Part shown: positions 19,776 through 31,958 of the stretch, piece by piece
Position numbering within the stretch: the stretch's first letter is position 1
How the letters are laid out: each line of letters opens with the position of its first letter
From: Mycoplasma crocodyli MP145
Lineage (GTDB): Bacteria > Bacillota_I > Bacilli_A > Mycoplasmatales > Metamycoplasmataceae
Direction: 5' to 3'
NCBI RefSeq assembly: GCF_000025845.1
Contig: NC_014014.1
Location: 248,001 to 312,000, forward strand
DNA length: 64,000 nt
Notes under the pieces: generated by a model
Database searches by the model: none
The model's input: the letters and a program-made list of their open reading frames with translations, nothing else
What the model was told of the DNA's origin: nothing
Position numbers and translations under genes: made by a program

Positions 19776-21068
19776 TTATTTTTTTCCTAACATTGAAAAC
19801 ATATTTTTCTTATATACTTCAACACCAGGTTGATTAAATGGATTAACTCCAAGTAAGTAAGCAGACATAGCAAGTGCTCTTTCAAAGAACATAAATAATG
19901 ATCCTAAAGTTTCTTCATCAAATTGTCTAATTTGTAAAAGAATATTTGGAACCTTTCCTTCGATTGTATGTGCTTTAAGTGTTGCTTCAAAAGCTACGTT
20001 ATTTACATTGTGTAAATTATTGTTATCTAAATATCCTAATTTATCTAAATCTAATTCATCAGATCTAAAAGTTAAGTTTTTGATTGGATTTTGAAGAGTT
20101 AATATTGTTTCAAATAAGATTTTGCTACCTTCTTGAATCATTTGACCAAGTGAGTGTAGATCGGTTGAAAATATTCCACTTGCTGGTCAAATTCCTTTTC
20201 CGTTTTTTCCTTCACTTTCAGCAAAAAGTTGTTTTCATCATTCACAAAAGTATTGCAACTTAGGTTCGTAAGCCACCATCATTTCCACTGAGTAATTAAA
20301 TTTAGTATGTAATAAATATCTTGTTGTTGCATATTCATAAGCTGGGTTTTCAGTGATTTTATCACTTGTTAATTCATTGCAAACAATTTTTGCGCCTTCT
20401 AAAACTTTTTGACTATCTATCCCTGCACAATAAAACGGGAATAATCCAACACTTGTTAGAACGCTGAAACGTCCACCGATATCATCAGGTACTACAAATT
20501 TTTTATATCCTTTTTTAGTTGCTAAATCAAATAAGACACCTTTTTTAGCATCGGTGGTTGCGACTATATATTTACTTGCATCTTGTCCTATTTTGCTTTC
20601 AAGTAATTTTCTAAATTCTCTAAAAGCTATTGATGGTTCTAAAGTTGTTCCTGATTTAGAAATAACATTAATTGCAAACTTTCTATTTGAAACATAATTT
20701 AATTTAGCTATTAATGTTTCAGCTGATACATCATTTCCAGCGAAAACTAATTCCATTAAAGGTCTTTTTGTGGGGTATTGACCATATATAAAATCATAAC
20801 CAGTTTTTGCTCCTAAATATGATCCACCTATTCCAATAACAACAACAACTTCAACGTTATTGTCAGCTCATTCTTGAGCTGTTTTTTTCATTTCTTGTAG
20901 CTCTTCATTATTGTAATTATAAGGTAGATCAAATCAACCTAATCAATCTCTTTCAGCTACATTTTTTTTAACTAAATCATTGTGAATTTTAGTAACTTTA
21001 TCTTGTAATGTTAATAATTCTTTTGTATTAAACAAAACGTGATTTGTATTTAATTTTAAATTCTTCAT
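19776..21068 (-). CDS. pgi: Glucose-6-phosphate isomerase
   Basis: A 430-residue isomerase of glucose-6-phosphate and fructose-6-phosphate. The phosphosugar-binding SIS domains carry VVVVIGIGGSYLGAKTGYDF, VISKSGTTLEPSIAFREF and VPDDIGGRFSVLT, all PGI landmarks. The C-terminal part has GGXP-like FWPASGIFSTDLHSLGQ and NPFNQPGVEVYKKN. The length matches Gram-positive and mycoplasma PGI. It lies upstream of the ptsG operon but is separated by its own terminator. It links NagB's product, fructose-6-phosphate, and the PTS product to glycolysis. Confidence 0.95.
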
Positions 21069-21165
21069 TTCTTCCTCTCAAATCGCTTTTTATATTATAA
21101 AACAAATTTTTTTTCTTTGTTAAATATTAATGAATAAGAATTTAAAAATGTGCTAATATTAATGT

Positions 21166-21720
21166 ATGAAAAATATTATAGAAATTAAGGTTGAAATTCC
21201 AAAAGATTCACGTATTAAGTATGAATACGACAGAAAAACTAATCAACTTGTTGTTGATAGAATATTAAGAGAAGATTTTTTATATCCTTGCAATTATGGT
21301 TTTATTCCTAATGCACTTGACTGGGATGGAGACGAATTAGATGTGCTTATATATTCACAAGAAAAATTCCTTCCAGGTTCAATGCTAAATGCAAAAATTA
21401 TAGGAGCAATGAAAATGATTGATGATGGTGAAACTGATACCAAATTAATAGCAGTTCACGCAGATGATTATAGACTAGATAAGATCGAAAAATTAGCTGA
21501 TTTACCACGTCCATTTCTTGATCAAATTAAAACCTTCTTTAGCACATACAAAAACTGAAAACGTCCTGGTATTACAAGTGTAGATGGTTTTGAAGATGTT
21601 AAGTGAGCTTTAAATGAACTTGATGAGTGTATTGAATTAATGAATAAATATGGTTCAATGCCTAAAAAAGAATTTATAGCTAAAATGAAAAAAGAACATC
21701 CTAATAAATATACAAATTAA
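21166..21720 (+). CDS. ppa: Inorganic pyrophosphatase (family I)
   Basis: A 184-residue soluble pyrophosphatase that hydrolyses the pyrophosphate released in biosynthesis. The family I signature [13 protein letters not shown] carries the metal-binding aspartates, preceded by [18 protein letters not shown]. Two TGA-Trp codons lie in the last third ([20 protein letters not shown]). A TAATATTAATGT run sits directly before the ATG with no Shine-Dalgarno, so the message may be leaderless. Confidence 0.94.
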
Positions 21721-21728
21721 ATATTACT

Positions 21729-21756
21729 AAAGACATGTTTATGATAATGTGTCTTT
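21729..21756 (+). terminator. Terminator after ppa
   Basis: AAAGACA pairs with TGTCTTT across a 14-base loop, followed by TATTTT. It is weaker than the other terminators because of the loop size. Confidence 0.45.
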
Positions 21757-21774
21757 TATTTTAGAAAGGAAACG

Positions 21775-23553
21775 ATGTTAAAATTGTTGTTTAAATTACC
21801 TAAATGGCTATATCCATACATTTTACTATGTATTTTTTTCTCTTTGCTTCAACCAGTTTTTTTAATGATAATTCCCACCCTACTAAGACAATTTATCGAA
21901 ATGGTTGCCAATAATGAAGTTAAGGCTCCAAATATTTTAGGAATAGAAATTTATTTCGGTGATTTAGATCCCATTATTACACTTTCAATATTAACAACTT
22001 TATTTGTCTTTTTATTTGTTTCAACACTTTATATAGCAATTAAAATATCATCATATATTTGTATTAATGCGGCATATTTTTATAGAAAAATTTTATTTAG
22101 TCATCTTCTAACTTTGTCTAAATCTGACTTAGATAAAATTTCTTATGCTACAATTATTACTCGTTTTAGTAATGATATTTCAAAGTTAAGAGATGGTATT
22201 TTCATATTTATAAGAGTTATTTGAAGAAGTCCATTTTATATAGTTTGAGGATTAGTTTTTTCTTTATACTACAGCCTTACACTCTCTATTAGTATTTTAA
22301 TCATGATCCCACTTATAATAACTGGTTCTATTTTTGCTATAAAAAAACTTTTTCCGTTATACCGTAAGGAAAATTGGAAAACCGATGAGCTTAATGAATT
22401 AAGCAAACAAGATATAAACGGTATTTCTCTAATTAAGTCATATAACCTTGAAAATAGACAATTAAATAATTATATAAAAAGAAATAATGAATTTAGAGCA
22501 TTAAGTAATAAAGTTGGTGTTTTATCAAGTGTTAGTTGACCAATAATTGATCTTATGGTTAGTGTTGGCTCAATTGTTCTTTTTATAATTATGGCTTTTA
22601 TCATTAAACAATTTAGCCCTAATCAAGTATCATACCAAATAAGTATTTTATTCCAGTTTACTAGCTATATGGGATTTATTGCTTCTGGTGTTTTTGAAAC
22701 ATCATTCAACATAAACGGGATCTTTAGAGCAAAAGCTGCTGCAACAAGATTTAATGATTTAATCAACTATAAAAGTACAATTCCTTTTGTAAAAAATGAC
22801 ATAAAAGTTGAAACTGGATCAATAGAATTCAGAGATGTTTGCTTTGATTATAAAGATGAAAAGGAACCATTTATCAACAAAATGAATTTTATAATTCCGA
22901 GTGGTTCAACATATGGAATAATAGGAAAAACAGGTTCAGGGAAAAGTACAATTTCGCACTTAATTACTCGAGAATGTCTTGCTAAATCGGGTCAAATTCT
23001 AATTGATAATAAAGACATAAATTTAATTGATTCGAACAATTTTTATTCTACCGTTTCAAAGGTTTACCAAAAACCAACCTTGCTTAGTGGAAGTTTAAAA
23101 AGCAATTTGGCTTTTTCTAACCCTGAAATTCATAATTCAGAAATTGAAAAAGCAGTTAATTTATCATGTGCTGATTTCGTTAATGAATATGACAATAAAT
23201 ATGATTACATTATTGGACAAAAAGGAAACAATTTAAGCGGTGGCCAAAAACAAAGAATAGCAATAGCTCAATCTATTATTAAAAAACCAAAGATTTTAAT
23301 TCTTGATGATGCAACTAGTGCTCTTGATAATATCACCGATTCAAAAGTAAGAAAAAATATTAAGGATCAACTAAAAGACACTACACTTTTAATAATTACT
23401 CAAAGAATTTCATCGATAAAAGATGCAAACAAAATTATAGTTCTTGATAAAGGTAAAATTGTCGGTTTTGATACACATAAAAATTTACTTGCTAATAATA
23501 AATATTATCAAGATATTTATGAATCGCAAAGGGAGGTTGTAAATGAAGAATAA
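21775..23553 (+). CDS. ABC exporter half-transporter, degenerate-site subunit (pair 2)
   Basis: A 592-residue half-transporter, paralogous to the gene at 3433 and with the same asymmetry. Membrane domain to about 340, Walker A GKTGSGKST at about 384, canonical LSGGQ at about 487, Walker B ILILDDAT where the catalytic Glu is Asp (about 512), and the switch His replaced by Gln in IITQRISS (about 543). An AGAAAGGAAACG site precedes the ATG. It overlaps its partner by 11 bp, so both are made together. The substrate is unknown. Confidence 0.87.
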
Positions 23554-25342
23554 GAAAAATTCAGGCGGAATTATAAAACTTATCAGAGAGATTTTAATTT
23601 TTGCAAAAATTAAAAAAAGAATATATCTTTTTGCCTTAATTTCCTCGCTTTTGTTAACAGTGTTTCTATTTTTATCTTCATGGTTAATAGGATTTATATT
23701 TGACAAATTTTTTACAAAAGAAAAATTTAATGCCGATACATTTGATTACCGAATGTATATTATGTTTGTAACTTTTTTAGCAAGTTCATATATATTGACT
23801 ACTCTTTTTAGAATATTATTAAACTTAATTTCAAATAGAATTTATGTAACAATAGCAACTAGATTAAGAGAAGATATCTACAAGATAATACAAGATATGC
23901 CAATCTATTATTTTGAAACAAAGAAAACTGGTGATCTAATGTCTGCTATTACTAATGATACACTTAATTTAACCGATGCTATAAATTCGATAATTACAAC
24001 ATTATTATCATTTATTTTTGGTTTCTTTATAGCCTTTACAATGATGTATTTATATGCTCCGATATTAGCTTTAATTGTTACCATAACCTTGCCAACTTCA
24101 TCATTTTTAAGTTTATTTTTAATGAGAAAATCATCTTACTATTATAAAGAGCAACAAAAAGCTCTTGGTGATTTTAACGGGTATCTTGAAGAGATTCTTG
24201 AAGCATTACCTTTAGTGAATTTACATCAACAATCAAAACAAGTTAAAGACAAGTTTGAAAAATATAATTCAGCGCTTATTCCTAATGAATGAACATCAAG
24301 TAAGTATTGATTTAGTGGTTGAACTTTATTTAATGCACTTAAACATGTTAATACATTATTAGTAATGATTTTATCTCTTGTGTTCTTCTTCAATAATATT
24401 CCTTCATATGGAATAGCACCTTTTTCATTTGGAACAATTGCTGCCTTATCTCTCTATGTACAAGGTGCATCCGAAAGATTCCAAGGTTTTATAGACGTAG
24501 CAAATGTCTTGTATAGAGGTATGGGTAGTTGGCAACGAATAAAGGATGTTACTAACACGGAAATCGAAAAAGAACCTGATAATTTAGCAAATTTAAATTA
24601 CACAAACGGTAACATAGAATTTAAAAATCTTACTTTTTCTTATCCGTCAAAACCAGATGTTGAAGTTCTTAAAAATATTAATTTTAATATTAAACCTTCA
24701 AGTACCACTGCACTTGTCGGTGCAACAGGTTGCGGTAAAACAACACTTTCAAAAATTCTTTCAAAATTTTATTTACCAACATCAGGAGATGTTTTAATTG
24801 ATAATCAATCAATAAAAACTACAAGCCAAACAAGTTGAAGAAATCACATAGGAATTATCATGCAAGATACTTTCATTTTTGAAGATACTATAAAAAACAA
24901 TCTTAAATGTGCAAACGAAAATGTAAGTGATGATGTGATTTATGAAGCAACCAAAGCTTGTTCTTTACATGAATTTATCATGAGTCTTGAAAAGGGTTAT
25001 GACACGGTCATTAAACATAATGGTTCATCTCTTTCAGAAGGTCAAAGACAACTTTTAGCAATTGCTAGAGCTTTTATTGCAAACAAACCAATAATAATTT
25101 TAGATGAAGCTACTTCAAACATCGATACAATAACTGAACTTCAAATTCAAAAGGCATTAAGAGAAATGATGAAGAATAGAACAATGTTGATTATTGCTCA
25201 TAGACTAAGCACAATTAAAGAAGCTGATAACATTATAGTAATTGATAAAGGACAAATAATTGAACAAGGGAATCATGACAAATTAATCCTGCATAATGGA
25301 CAATATGCCAATTTGTATAAAACTGGTTTTGAAAACAAATAA
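23543..25342 (+). CDS. ABC exporter half-transporter, catalytic-site subunit (pair 2)
   Basis: A 599-residue half-transporter with complete catalytic residues. Walker A GATGCGKTT is at about 393, signature LSEGQ at about 497, Walker B IIILDEAT with Glu at about 522, and the switch His in IIAHRLST at about 553. The signature is altered (LSEGQ) while the partner keeps LSGGQ, the same reciprocal arrangement as pair 1. The membrane domain begins with a basic N-terminus. No terminator follows; the next gene, glyS, starts 53 bp later behind A+T-rich promoter-like DNA. Confidence 0.87.
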
Positions 25343-25395
25343 AATATTACTAATATTAATTAATAATATAAAATATAAAAATATAGAGGTATAAA

Positions 25396-26802
25396 ATGTC
25401 TAAAAAAAATAATCAAGAAATAGTTTTAAATAGCAAAGATAACAATATGAAAAAAAATAACATGATTGAAATTGTAAATCATTTAAAGTCATCAGGATTT
25501 GTTTTTCAAGGAAGTGAAATTTATGGTGGATTATCTAATACATGAGATTATGGACCACTTGGTTCATTATTGAAAGATAATATTGCTTATAGCTGAAAGC
25601 AAAATTTTATTTGAAAAGAAGCGAATAATCATTTAATAGATTCTAAAATTTTGATGAATCCAAACGTTTGAGTTACATCTGGACACGTTTCAAATTTTTC
25701 TGACCCATTAATCGAAAACAAAATTAACCAAAAGCGTTATAGAGCTGATAAATTAATCCAAGAAATAAATCCTGATATTATTCCTGAAAAAATGACTTTT
25801 GAAGAAATGCAAATTTTTTTAAATGAACATATGAAGGAATATGAAGGGTCAAAAGCAACATGAGGAGAAATTAAAAAATTTAATTTAATGTTCGAAACCA
25901 AACAAGGAGTAACCGAAGATAGTAAGTCTAAAGTTTATTTAAGACCAGAAACTGCACAAGGTATTTTCATTAATTTTAAAAATGTATTAAGAACAACAAG
26001 ATCAAAACTTCCGCTTGGAATAGGGCAAATAGGTAAAAGTTTTAGAAATGAAGTTACACCAGGAAACTTTATTTTTAGAACAAGAGAATTTGAACAAATG
26101 GAACTTGAAGTATTTTGTTATCCTGAATTAGCAAGCAATACATATGAATACTATATTCAAAAATGTTATGATTTTGTTATTAATTTAGGAGTATCTCCAA
26201 AACTAATTAGAAAAAGAGTGCATGACAAAGAAGAACTTTCTCATTACTCAGCAGGAACTACTGATATAGAATTTGAATTCCCTTTTGGCTGAGGAGAGTT
26301 ATTAGGTATTGCGAACAGAACTGATTTTGATCTCAAAGCTCATATGAGTGCAACAAATGAATCGCTTGAATATTTGGATCCCGAAACAAATAAAAAAATT
26401 ATCCCATTCATTATTGAACCAAGTGTTGGTTTAGATCGATTAATGCTTGCGATTTTATGTGCAGCATACGAAGAAGAAAAACTTGAAGATGGTGATACTA
26501 GAATTGTTTTAAGATTGAATAAAAAACTAAGTCCTTATAAAGTTGCTATTCTACCGCTTGTTAAAAAACTAGGAGACAAAGCAAAAGAAATTTTTGATAA
26601 ATTGATAGAAAACAGTGTTCAAGCAACATATGATGAAACCGGTTCAATTGGTAAAAGATATAGAAGACAAGATGCAATCGGAACTTTTTACTGTATAACA
26701 ATTGACTATGACTCTCTTGAAGATGATAGTGTTACTATTAGGGAAAGAGATACAATGAATCAAACAAGAATTAAAATTGATGATATAAAAAATTATTTAT
26801 AA
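25396..26802 (+). CDS. glyS: Glycyl-tRNA synthetase (single-chain, homodimeric type)
   Basis: A 468-residue class II synthetase that charges tRNA(Gly). Motifs: [20 protein letters not shown] near the N-terminus, [10 protein letters not shown], the motif 2 region [29 protein letters not shown], and a motif 3 region with [11 protein letters not shown]-terminal anticodon-binding domain starts near residue 370 ([11 protein letters not shown]). It is the short alpha2 type, not the tetrameric GlyQ/GlyS type. It heads a plus-strand run with dnaG, rpoD and nif3, at spacings of 9, 14 and 0 bp. Confidence 0.95.
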
Positions 26803-26811
26803 AGGAAAAGA

Positions 26812-28794
26812 ATGAATAATATACCTCAAGAAGTAATAGATGACATTTTACATAGTTCAGATATAGTTGCTGTTATAGGCAACTTTTTGACTTTAACTAA
26901 GAAAGGTAAGGACTTTGTCGGTCTTTGCCCGTTTCATTCTGATAACACTCCAAGTATGAACGTTTCAAGTGAAAAACAAATATTTAAGTGCTTTAGTTGT
27001 AATGTTGGTGGTAATGCTATTGCTTTTTTGATGAAGTTCAAGAATTTTAAGTATATTGAAGCTATTGAATATTTGGCAAAATTAATTAATTATGATTATG
27101 ATTTTTCGAATATTCTAAAAGTATCAAACAAACCAATTTATAACCAAACACAAACTTTAATTATTGACACTTTAAAAGCGGCTAACTTAACTTATAAAAA
27201 TAATATTTTTAATGATGATGAAGTAAAAAAATATCTTGATAAACGTGGGTTAACAACCAATATTTTAGATGTTTTTAATATTGGTTTTGCACCTTACAAC
27301 GGAATCAAACACACACTTATTAAAGAGTTTGCTTTTAATGAATTTGAGCTTAAAAAAGCAGGGATAATTAATAATGAAAACAATGAAATTTTAAGAAAAA
27401 GAATAACTTTTGCTATTAGTAATGAGCAAGGCGATGTAATTGGTTTTTCAGGTAGAAGCATAGGTGATGATAAACCAAAATACATTAATTCTCCTGAGAC
27501 AAATGTTTTTAAAAAAAATTCTATTTTATATAACTATTTTAATGCGAAAGAATCTATTAACCTAAAAAAACAAATTATAATAACAGAAGGTTTCATGGAT
27601 ACAATTGCTTTATATAAATGTGATGTAAAAAATGTAGTTTCTCTTATGGGTGTAGCTTTAAGTAAACATCATTTACATCTATTGAAAAATAATGAAGTTA
27701 TATTATTTCTTGATAATGATTCAGCTGGATTAAATGCTACTAAAAGCACTATACTTATGTTGATTAAGGAAAATATAAATGTAAAAGTTGTTATTAATAA
27801 TCACAAAAAAGATCCAGATGAAATTCTAAATTTTTATGGCTCTAAAACATTAACGGATACTTTAAATAACTTGACTAGTGGGATAGATTTTATTTATGAT
27901 TTATTAATAAAATCATATGGACTCGATAAAGAAATAACAAGTCAAAAAGCAAAATCATTTTGCACAGAATTTGCAAATTATTACTTTTTACTTGACAATG
28001 ATTTAAGAGGATTTTTTGCAAACAAAATAAACAAATCTCTTGGCTTTGATATAAACTCAATAAACCATAACAATGAAGTTCATAATAACTTCGATAACAA
28101 GATAAATTCATACATTGATGATGTAAAAACCAGTGAAATATTTTTAGGTTCAAATCAATATAATTCAACTAAACAATATAAAAATAAAAATGTGATTTAT
28201 AATGTACATCCAATGAATATTATTGTTAAGTTTCTTCTCGAAAATCCTAAACTAGTTTCGATCTATTTTAATAACTCAATAAAACCTCTTGGACTTGACT
28301 TAAAAAATAAATATCAATTTGCTTTTATTCAGAAAATAAAGAGCATTTATGAGTTAGTTGATAATGAAGAAATTAAACAAAAATTAATTAATAAACTTAA
28401 AATCATTTTTTTAAGATCTTTGAGTGTTGAATATACAGTTGATGATTTTGATACAGATTGCAAAAATAGTGCTATAATTGATAATTATAATTTTAATGAA
28501 TCAGATTATATTCAAGAAAAAAGAGCTTATGATAATATCACAACTATATCAATAGACATCGATGCTATTGAAAATATTGTTAAAGGCTCACAAGATTCAG
28601 AAGGTGATAATAAAGTAAAAAACAAAAAAGATTTTTCTAGTGAATTAGAGAAAGATTTAAGATCTAAACTTTCAAAAGTTGAAAAAATGTATAACCAATT
28701 TGCTTTAAAGGAGCAACTTGAAAAAAATGAAGATGAACCAATAATTCAAAAAAACCTACTTAAGGCAACATTGGTACAAAACCAGAAAAAATAA
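26812..28794 (+). CDS. dnaG: DNA primase
   Basis: A 660-residue primase that makes RNA primers for replication. The N-terminal CHC2 zinc site is C39-x2-H42...C60-x2-C63 (CPFH...CFSC). The TOPRIM catalytic core has IIITEGFMD (Glu near 260) and VILFLDNDSAG (Asp near 300-302). The C-terminal third is long, Asn/Lys-rich and poorly conserved; it should contain the helicase-binding part. The protein has no Trp at all, so no TGA interrupts it. An AGGAAAAGA site lies just before the ATG, 9 bp after glyS. Confidence 0.95.
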   Translation: MNNIPQEVIDDILHSSDIVAVIGNFLTLTKKGKDFVGLCPFHSDNTPSMNVSSEKQIFKCFSCNVGGNAIAFLMKFKNFKYIEAIEYLAKLINYDYDFSNILKVSNKPIYNQTQTLIIDTLKAANLTYKNNIFNDDEVKKYLDKRGLTTNILDVFNIGFAPYNGIKHTLIKEFAFNEFELKKAGIINNENNEILRKRITFAISNEQGDVIGFSGRSIGDDKPKYINSPETNVFKKNSILYNYFNAKESINLKKQIIITEGFMDTIALYKCDVKNVVSLMGVALSKHHLHLLKNNEVILFLDNDSAGLNATKSTILMLIKENINVKVVINNHKKDPDEILNFYGSKTLTDTLNNLTSGIDFIYDLLIKSYGLDKEITSQKAKSFCTEFANYYFLLDNDLRGFFANKINKSLGFDINSINHNNEVHNNFDNKINSYIDDVKTSEIFLGSNQYNSTKQYKNKNVIYNVHPMNIIVKFLLENPKLVSIYFNNSIKPLGLDLKNKYQFAFIQKIKSIYELVDNEEIKQKLINKLKIIFLRSLSVEYTVDDFDTDCKNSAIIDNYNFNESDYIQEKRAYDNITTISIDIDAIENIVKGSQDSEGDNKVKNKKDFSSELEKDLRSKLSKVEKMYNQFALKEQLEKNEDEPIIQKNLLKATLVQNQKK

Positions 28795-28808
28795 TTCGGA
28801 GAAGATAA

Positions 28809-30281
28809 ATGAATAACAATACAACACCTATATTATCATTAATTAAAAAATTCATGAAAGACAACAAAAAGAAATCGCTTAATCAAGAGGAAGTTTTTGC
28901 CTTTCTAGATTCGATTAATGTTTTTGTTGACGAAGATGATGCTGATGAACTTCTTGAAGAGTTAATTTCAAAAAAAATAATAAAAGATGAAGTTGATGCT
29001 GGTGATGAAGATAAAGTTACAAACGATGACTTTGATGATATTCCAGATTCAATTAAGAAAAAAATTAAAAACATAAATCTTGATGATGAAGATTTAGATG
29101 CACCAACTAACTTAGAAGATGACCTTTTCGATGATGAAGATGATTTAGATCTAATTGATGGCGAAATGGAAGATTTCGATGTTGAAGAGTTAATGAATCC
29201 TGATAATTTAAAACTAGAATCTGAGGAATCGGATGAAAAAGAAGATGATACTGATGAAGCGGCTGCAGATGATGAAGAATATCAACTTGATGAAATTGAT
29301 GATTTAGATCTTCATTCGCTTGACTTACAAAGATTTGCTGATGAAGAAGTATTACTTGAGGATACTCAAATTGCTTCGGGAAAAAGTTTAACAAATAAAC
29401 TTACTGAAACTAATGATATTGTAAAATGGTACATGAGATGAATTGGTAAATATGGAGAACTATTAAAACCGGACGAAGAAAGAAGATTAGCAAAATTAAT
29501 GGAAAAAGGTGGTTTCAGAGGTAAAAGAGCTAGAGATAAGCTTATTATGAGAAACCTTCGTTTGGTTATAAATAATGCTAAAAAATACAAAAATAGAGGT
29601 CTTACTTTTATTGATTTAATTTCAGAAGGAAATGCTGGTATTTTAAAAGCTGTGCAAAAATATAATGTTGAAAAAGGTTTTAAATTTTCAACATATGCAA
29701 CATGATGAATAAGACAAGCAATTACAAGAGCCGTTGCTGATCAAGCAAGAACAATTAGAGTTCCAGTTCACATGGTAGAAACAATAAATAAAATTACGAA
29801 AATCGAAAGAGAATTACAACAAGAATTAGGACACGAACCAACTGATGCTCAAATTGCAAATCGATTTGGTAATGAATATACAGAGGAAAAAGTTAGATAC
29901 ATTAGAAAAATTAACATTGATCCTATTTCATTAGATAAACAAATTGGTAAAGAAAATGATTCATCATTTAGTGATTTTGTTAAAGATGACAGTGTTATGA
30001 CCCCTGTTGATTTTGCATCGCAAGAACAACTTAGTGAATTGCTTTTGGAATTAATTAATAAGTCATTAGAAAGAGATGAAAGAGAATTAATTTGCAAACG
30101 TTTTGGAGTTGGAGTAGATAGTGAAGGTAACAAATATCGTGTTCATTCACTTGATGAATTAGCTAAAGAACGTGGTGGAGTTTCCAAAGAAAGAGTTAGA
30201 CAAATAGAAAATAAAATCTTAAGAAAACTAAAAAATTCTTCTAAAAACGGAAGACATTTAAGAGATTTTATTAAGAATTAA
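28809..30281 (+). CDS. rpoD: RNA polymerase primary sigma factor
   Basis: A 490-residue sigma-70. An N-terminal part of about 180 residues is strongly acidic (many D/E runs). Region 1.2 follows from about 195. Region 2 carries MRNLRLVINNAKKYKNRGL, EGNAGILKAVQKY and FKFSTYATWWIRQAI (-10 recognition). Region 3 has VPVHMVETINKI. Region 4 ends with VHSLDELAKERGGVSKERVRQIE, the -35 binding helix-turn-helix. The dnaG-rpoD order is the classic macromolecular synthesis operon. Confidence 0.96.
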
Positions 30282-31058
30282 ATGACTATAAAAACTGTTG
30301 TTGATTTTCTATTTTCTAAATATCCATTAAGCACAAAAGAACCATGAGATCCAAGCGGGTTTAGTGTCAAATTTAACCAGTCTAAAAAACTTACTGGTGT
30401 AATTTTAGCTATTGATTTAACCCAAAAAGTTTTAGAAGAAGCTATTAAGAATAATTGCAATTTAATTATTACTCACCACCCTTTTAAGTTTGAAAAAACT
30501 TGAGATGATGAGGATTTAAAAGCACCTTATAAACGTGATATATTTAACAAATTAAAGCATTATAAAATTAGTGTAATTGCATTTCATACCAATTATGATT
30601 ATGCACTTGAAGGTACATCATTTCAAATTGCAAAACAACTAAATTTACAAAACTATGTAGTTTTTCAAGAGAATGGCTATGATTGTAAAATTAAATATAA
30701 CACATCAGTAAATAATATGATAAATTTAATAAAAGATAAATTAAATTTGGAAGCATTTCGAACTAATATTCCTACGGCACAACTTGATACGAAAATTAGT
30801 AAGATAGCTATTTTATCTGGTGCAGGTTATATTTCTGAGGTTAATTTATTTTCTAAAAAAGGATATGAATTAATAATTACATCTGATATTAAATGAAGTG
30901 ATTGGATAGTATACGATCAAATAAAAGCACCTATTCTAGATATTCCTCACCTTGATGAAGAAGTATTTTGTTATGATATATTTCAACAATTGAAAAGTAA
31001 ATTTAATCTAGAAAATTTAATTATTGTAAAACACAAAACACCATACAAAAATATATAA
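30282..31058 (+). CDS. Nif3-like dinuclear metal-centre protein (DUF34)
   Basis: A 258-residue protein of the NIF3/YqfO family. Candidate metal ligands are visible: LIITHHPFKF near residue 63, IAFHTNYD near 103, and HLDEE near 227, giving the His/Asp/Glu set of the family. The start is MTIKTVVDFLFSKYPL with an EPWDPSGF motif close to the family's E-x2-A-x2-W-D-x2-G. The ATG follows the rpoD stop with no gap, so it is translationally coupled. In Firmicutes the same neighbourhood contains rpoD-trmK-nif3; trmK is absent here. The biochemical role is unsettled despite an automatic label of GTP cyclohydrolase-like protein. Confidence 0.88.
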
Positions 31059-31087
31059 AAATTGAAGCTTATCATTGCTTCAATTTT
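31057..31087. terminator. Shared terminator between nif3 and the second RpiR gene
   Basis: AAAATTGAAGC pairs with GCTTCAATTTT (11 bp) around TTATCATT, with T-runs on both strands. It serves the convergent genes on both sides. Confidence 0.75.
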
Positions 31088-31088
31088 T

Positions 31089-31958
31089 TTAGTTAACTTC
31101 GATTTCAGTTCTCTTTTTTGTTTTTTGATAAACCTTTCATTTTTGTCTAGCACTTTGTGCTCTTCTGTAATTGATTGAACATAAAGAAGATAAATTTAAA
31201 ATTTCCATAAGTATCATATTTGTAAATACATCAGCAAAAATATCATGTCTAGCTGTAACAAATTTATTAAAGAAATAAACTGAACCATATGATAATACAA
31301 TATCAGCTATTTTCTTAAATTGTTCAGCTGGAGCACTTGTAACAATAATAACTTTAATATCTTTGTTTTTGGCAAAATCGCTAATAAATTTAAATTCAAG
31401 TGAATTAGATTTATTAGTATAAACAATAACAACATCCCCTGACTTTGCATTTGCTACTATTGATAAAAGGTTATTAAAATTTGTAACTAAGTTAACTGTT
31501 AATCCAACATTTGATAATTCTGCAGACATACCAGTAGCCACCGAACTTTTTGATCCGCTTCCAAAAAGGATTATTCTATTTGAATTTAGGATTAATTTTG
31601 CTATTTCAGTAACTTTATCCAAATTATCACTATTTATTGAATCGTTTAATTTTTGTGTGTAATTGTCTAGTATTTTACCGGTTTGATCGGTTAGACTTAA
31701 ATGTTCATTCTGCTTCGAAATTTTAAATTCTTTCATTCTTCCGTTAAAGTATTTTGAAAAATCTTTATATGTATCAAATGATATTTTTTTAACAAATCTA
31801 GAAATAGTAGAAGTTGAAACATCGGCATTTTTTGCCAACTCAACTATTGTATCTGTAAATGTATCACCCTTATATTCATCAAAATATTTTATCAATTGTT
31901 TTTCTCCCTGAGTTAGTGGGATTTCTTTTGTTTTAAGTTTGTAATCATAATTCATCAT
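31089..31958 (-). CDS. RpiR family transcriptional regulator (second copy)
   Basis: A 289-residue regulator with an N-terminal helix-turn-helix (DTIVELAKNADVSTSTISRFVKKISFDTYKDF, about 38-70). A SIS domain follows (IILFGSGSKSSVATGMSAELSNVGLTV, from about 130; DVVIVYTNKSNS). The C-terminus extends through one TGA-Trp codon and ends KKRTEIEVN. It is a distant paralogue of the protein at 16514, sharing architecture but little sequence. It stands alone, divergent from the giant lipoprotein gene, so the 330-bp gap between them may carry its operator. Either this or the other copy could control murQ-nagA-nagB. Confidence 0.85.

Noticed and set aside
28883-29394. Minus-strand ORFs opposite the rpoD N-terminus
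   Set aside because: They arise from the Asp/Glu codon bias on the other strand (Ser- or His/Gln-rich translations); rpoD is clearly the real gene.
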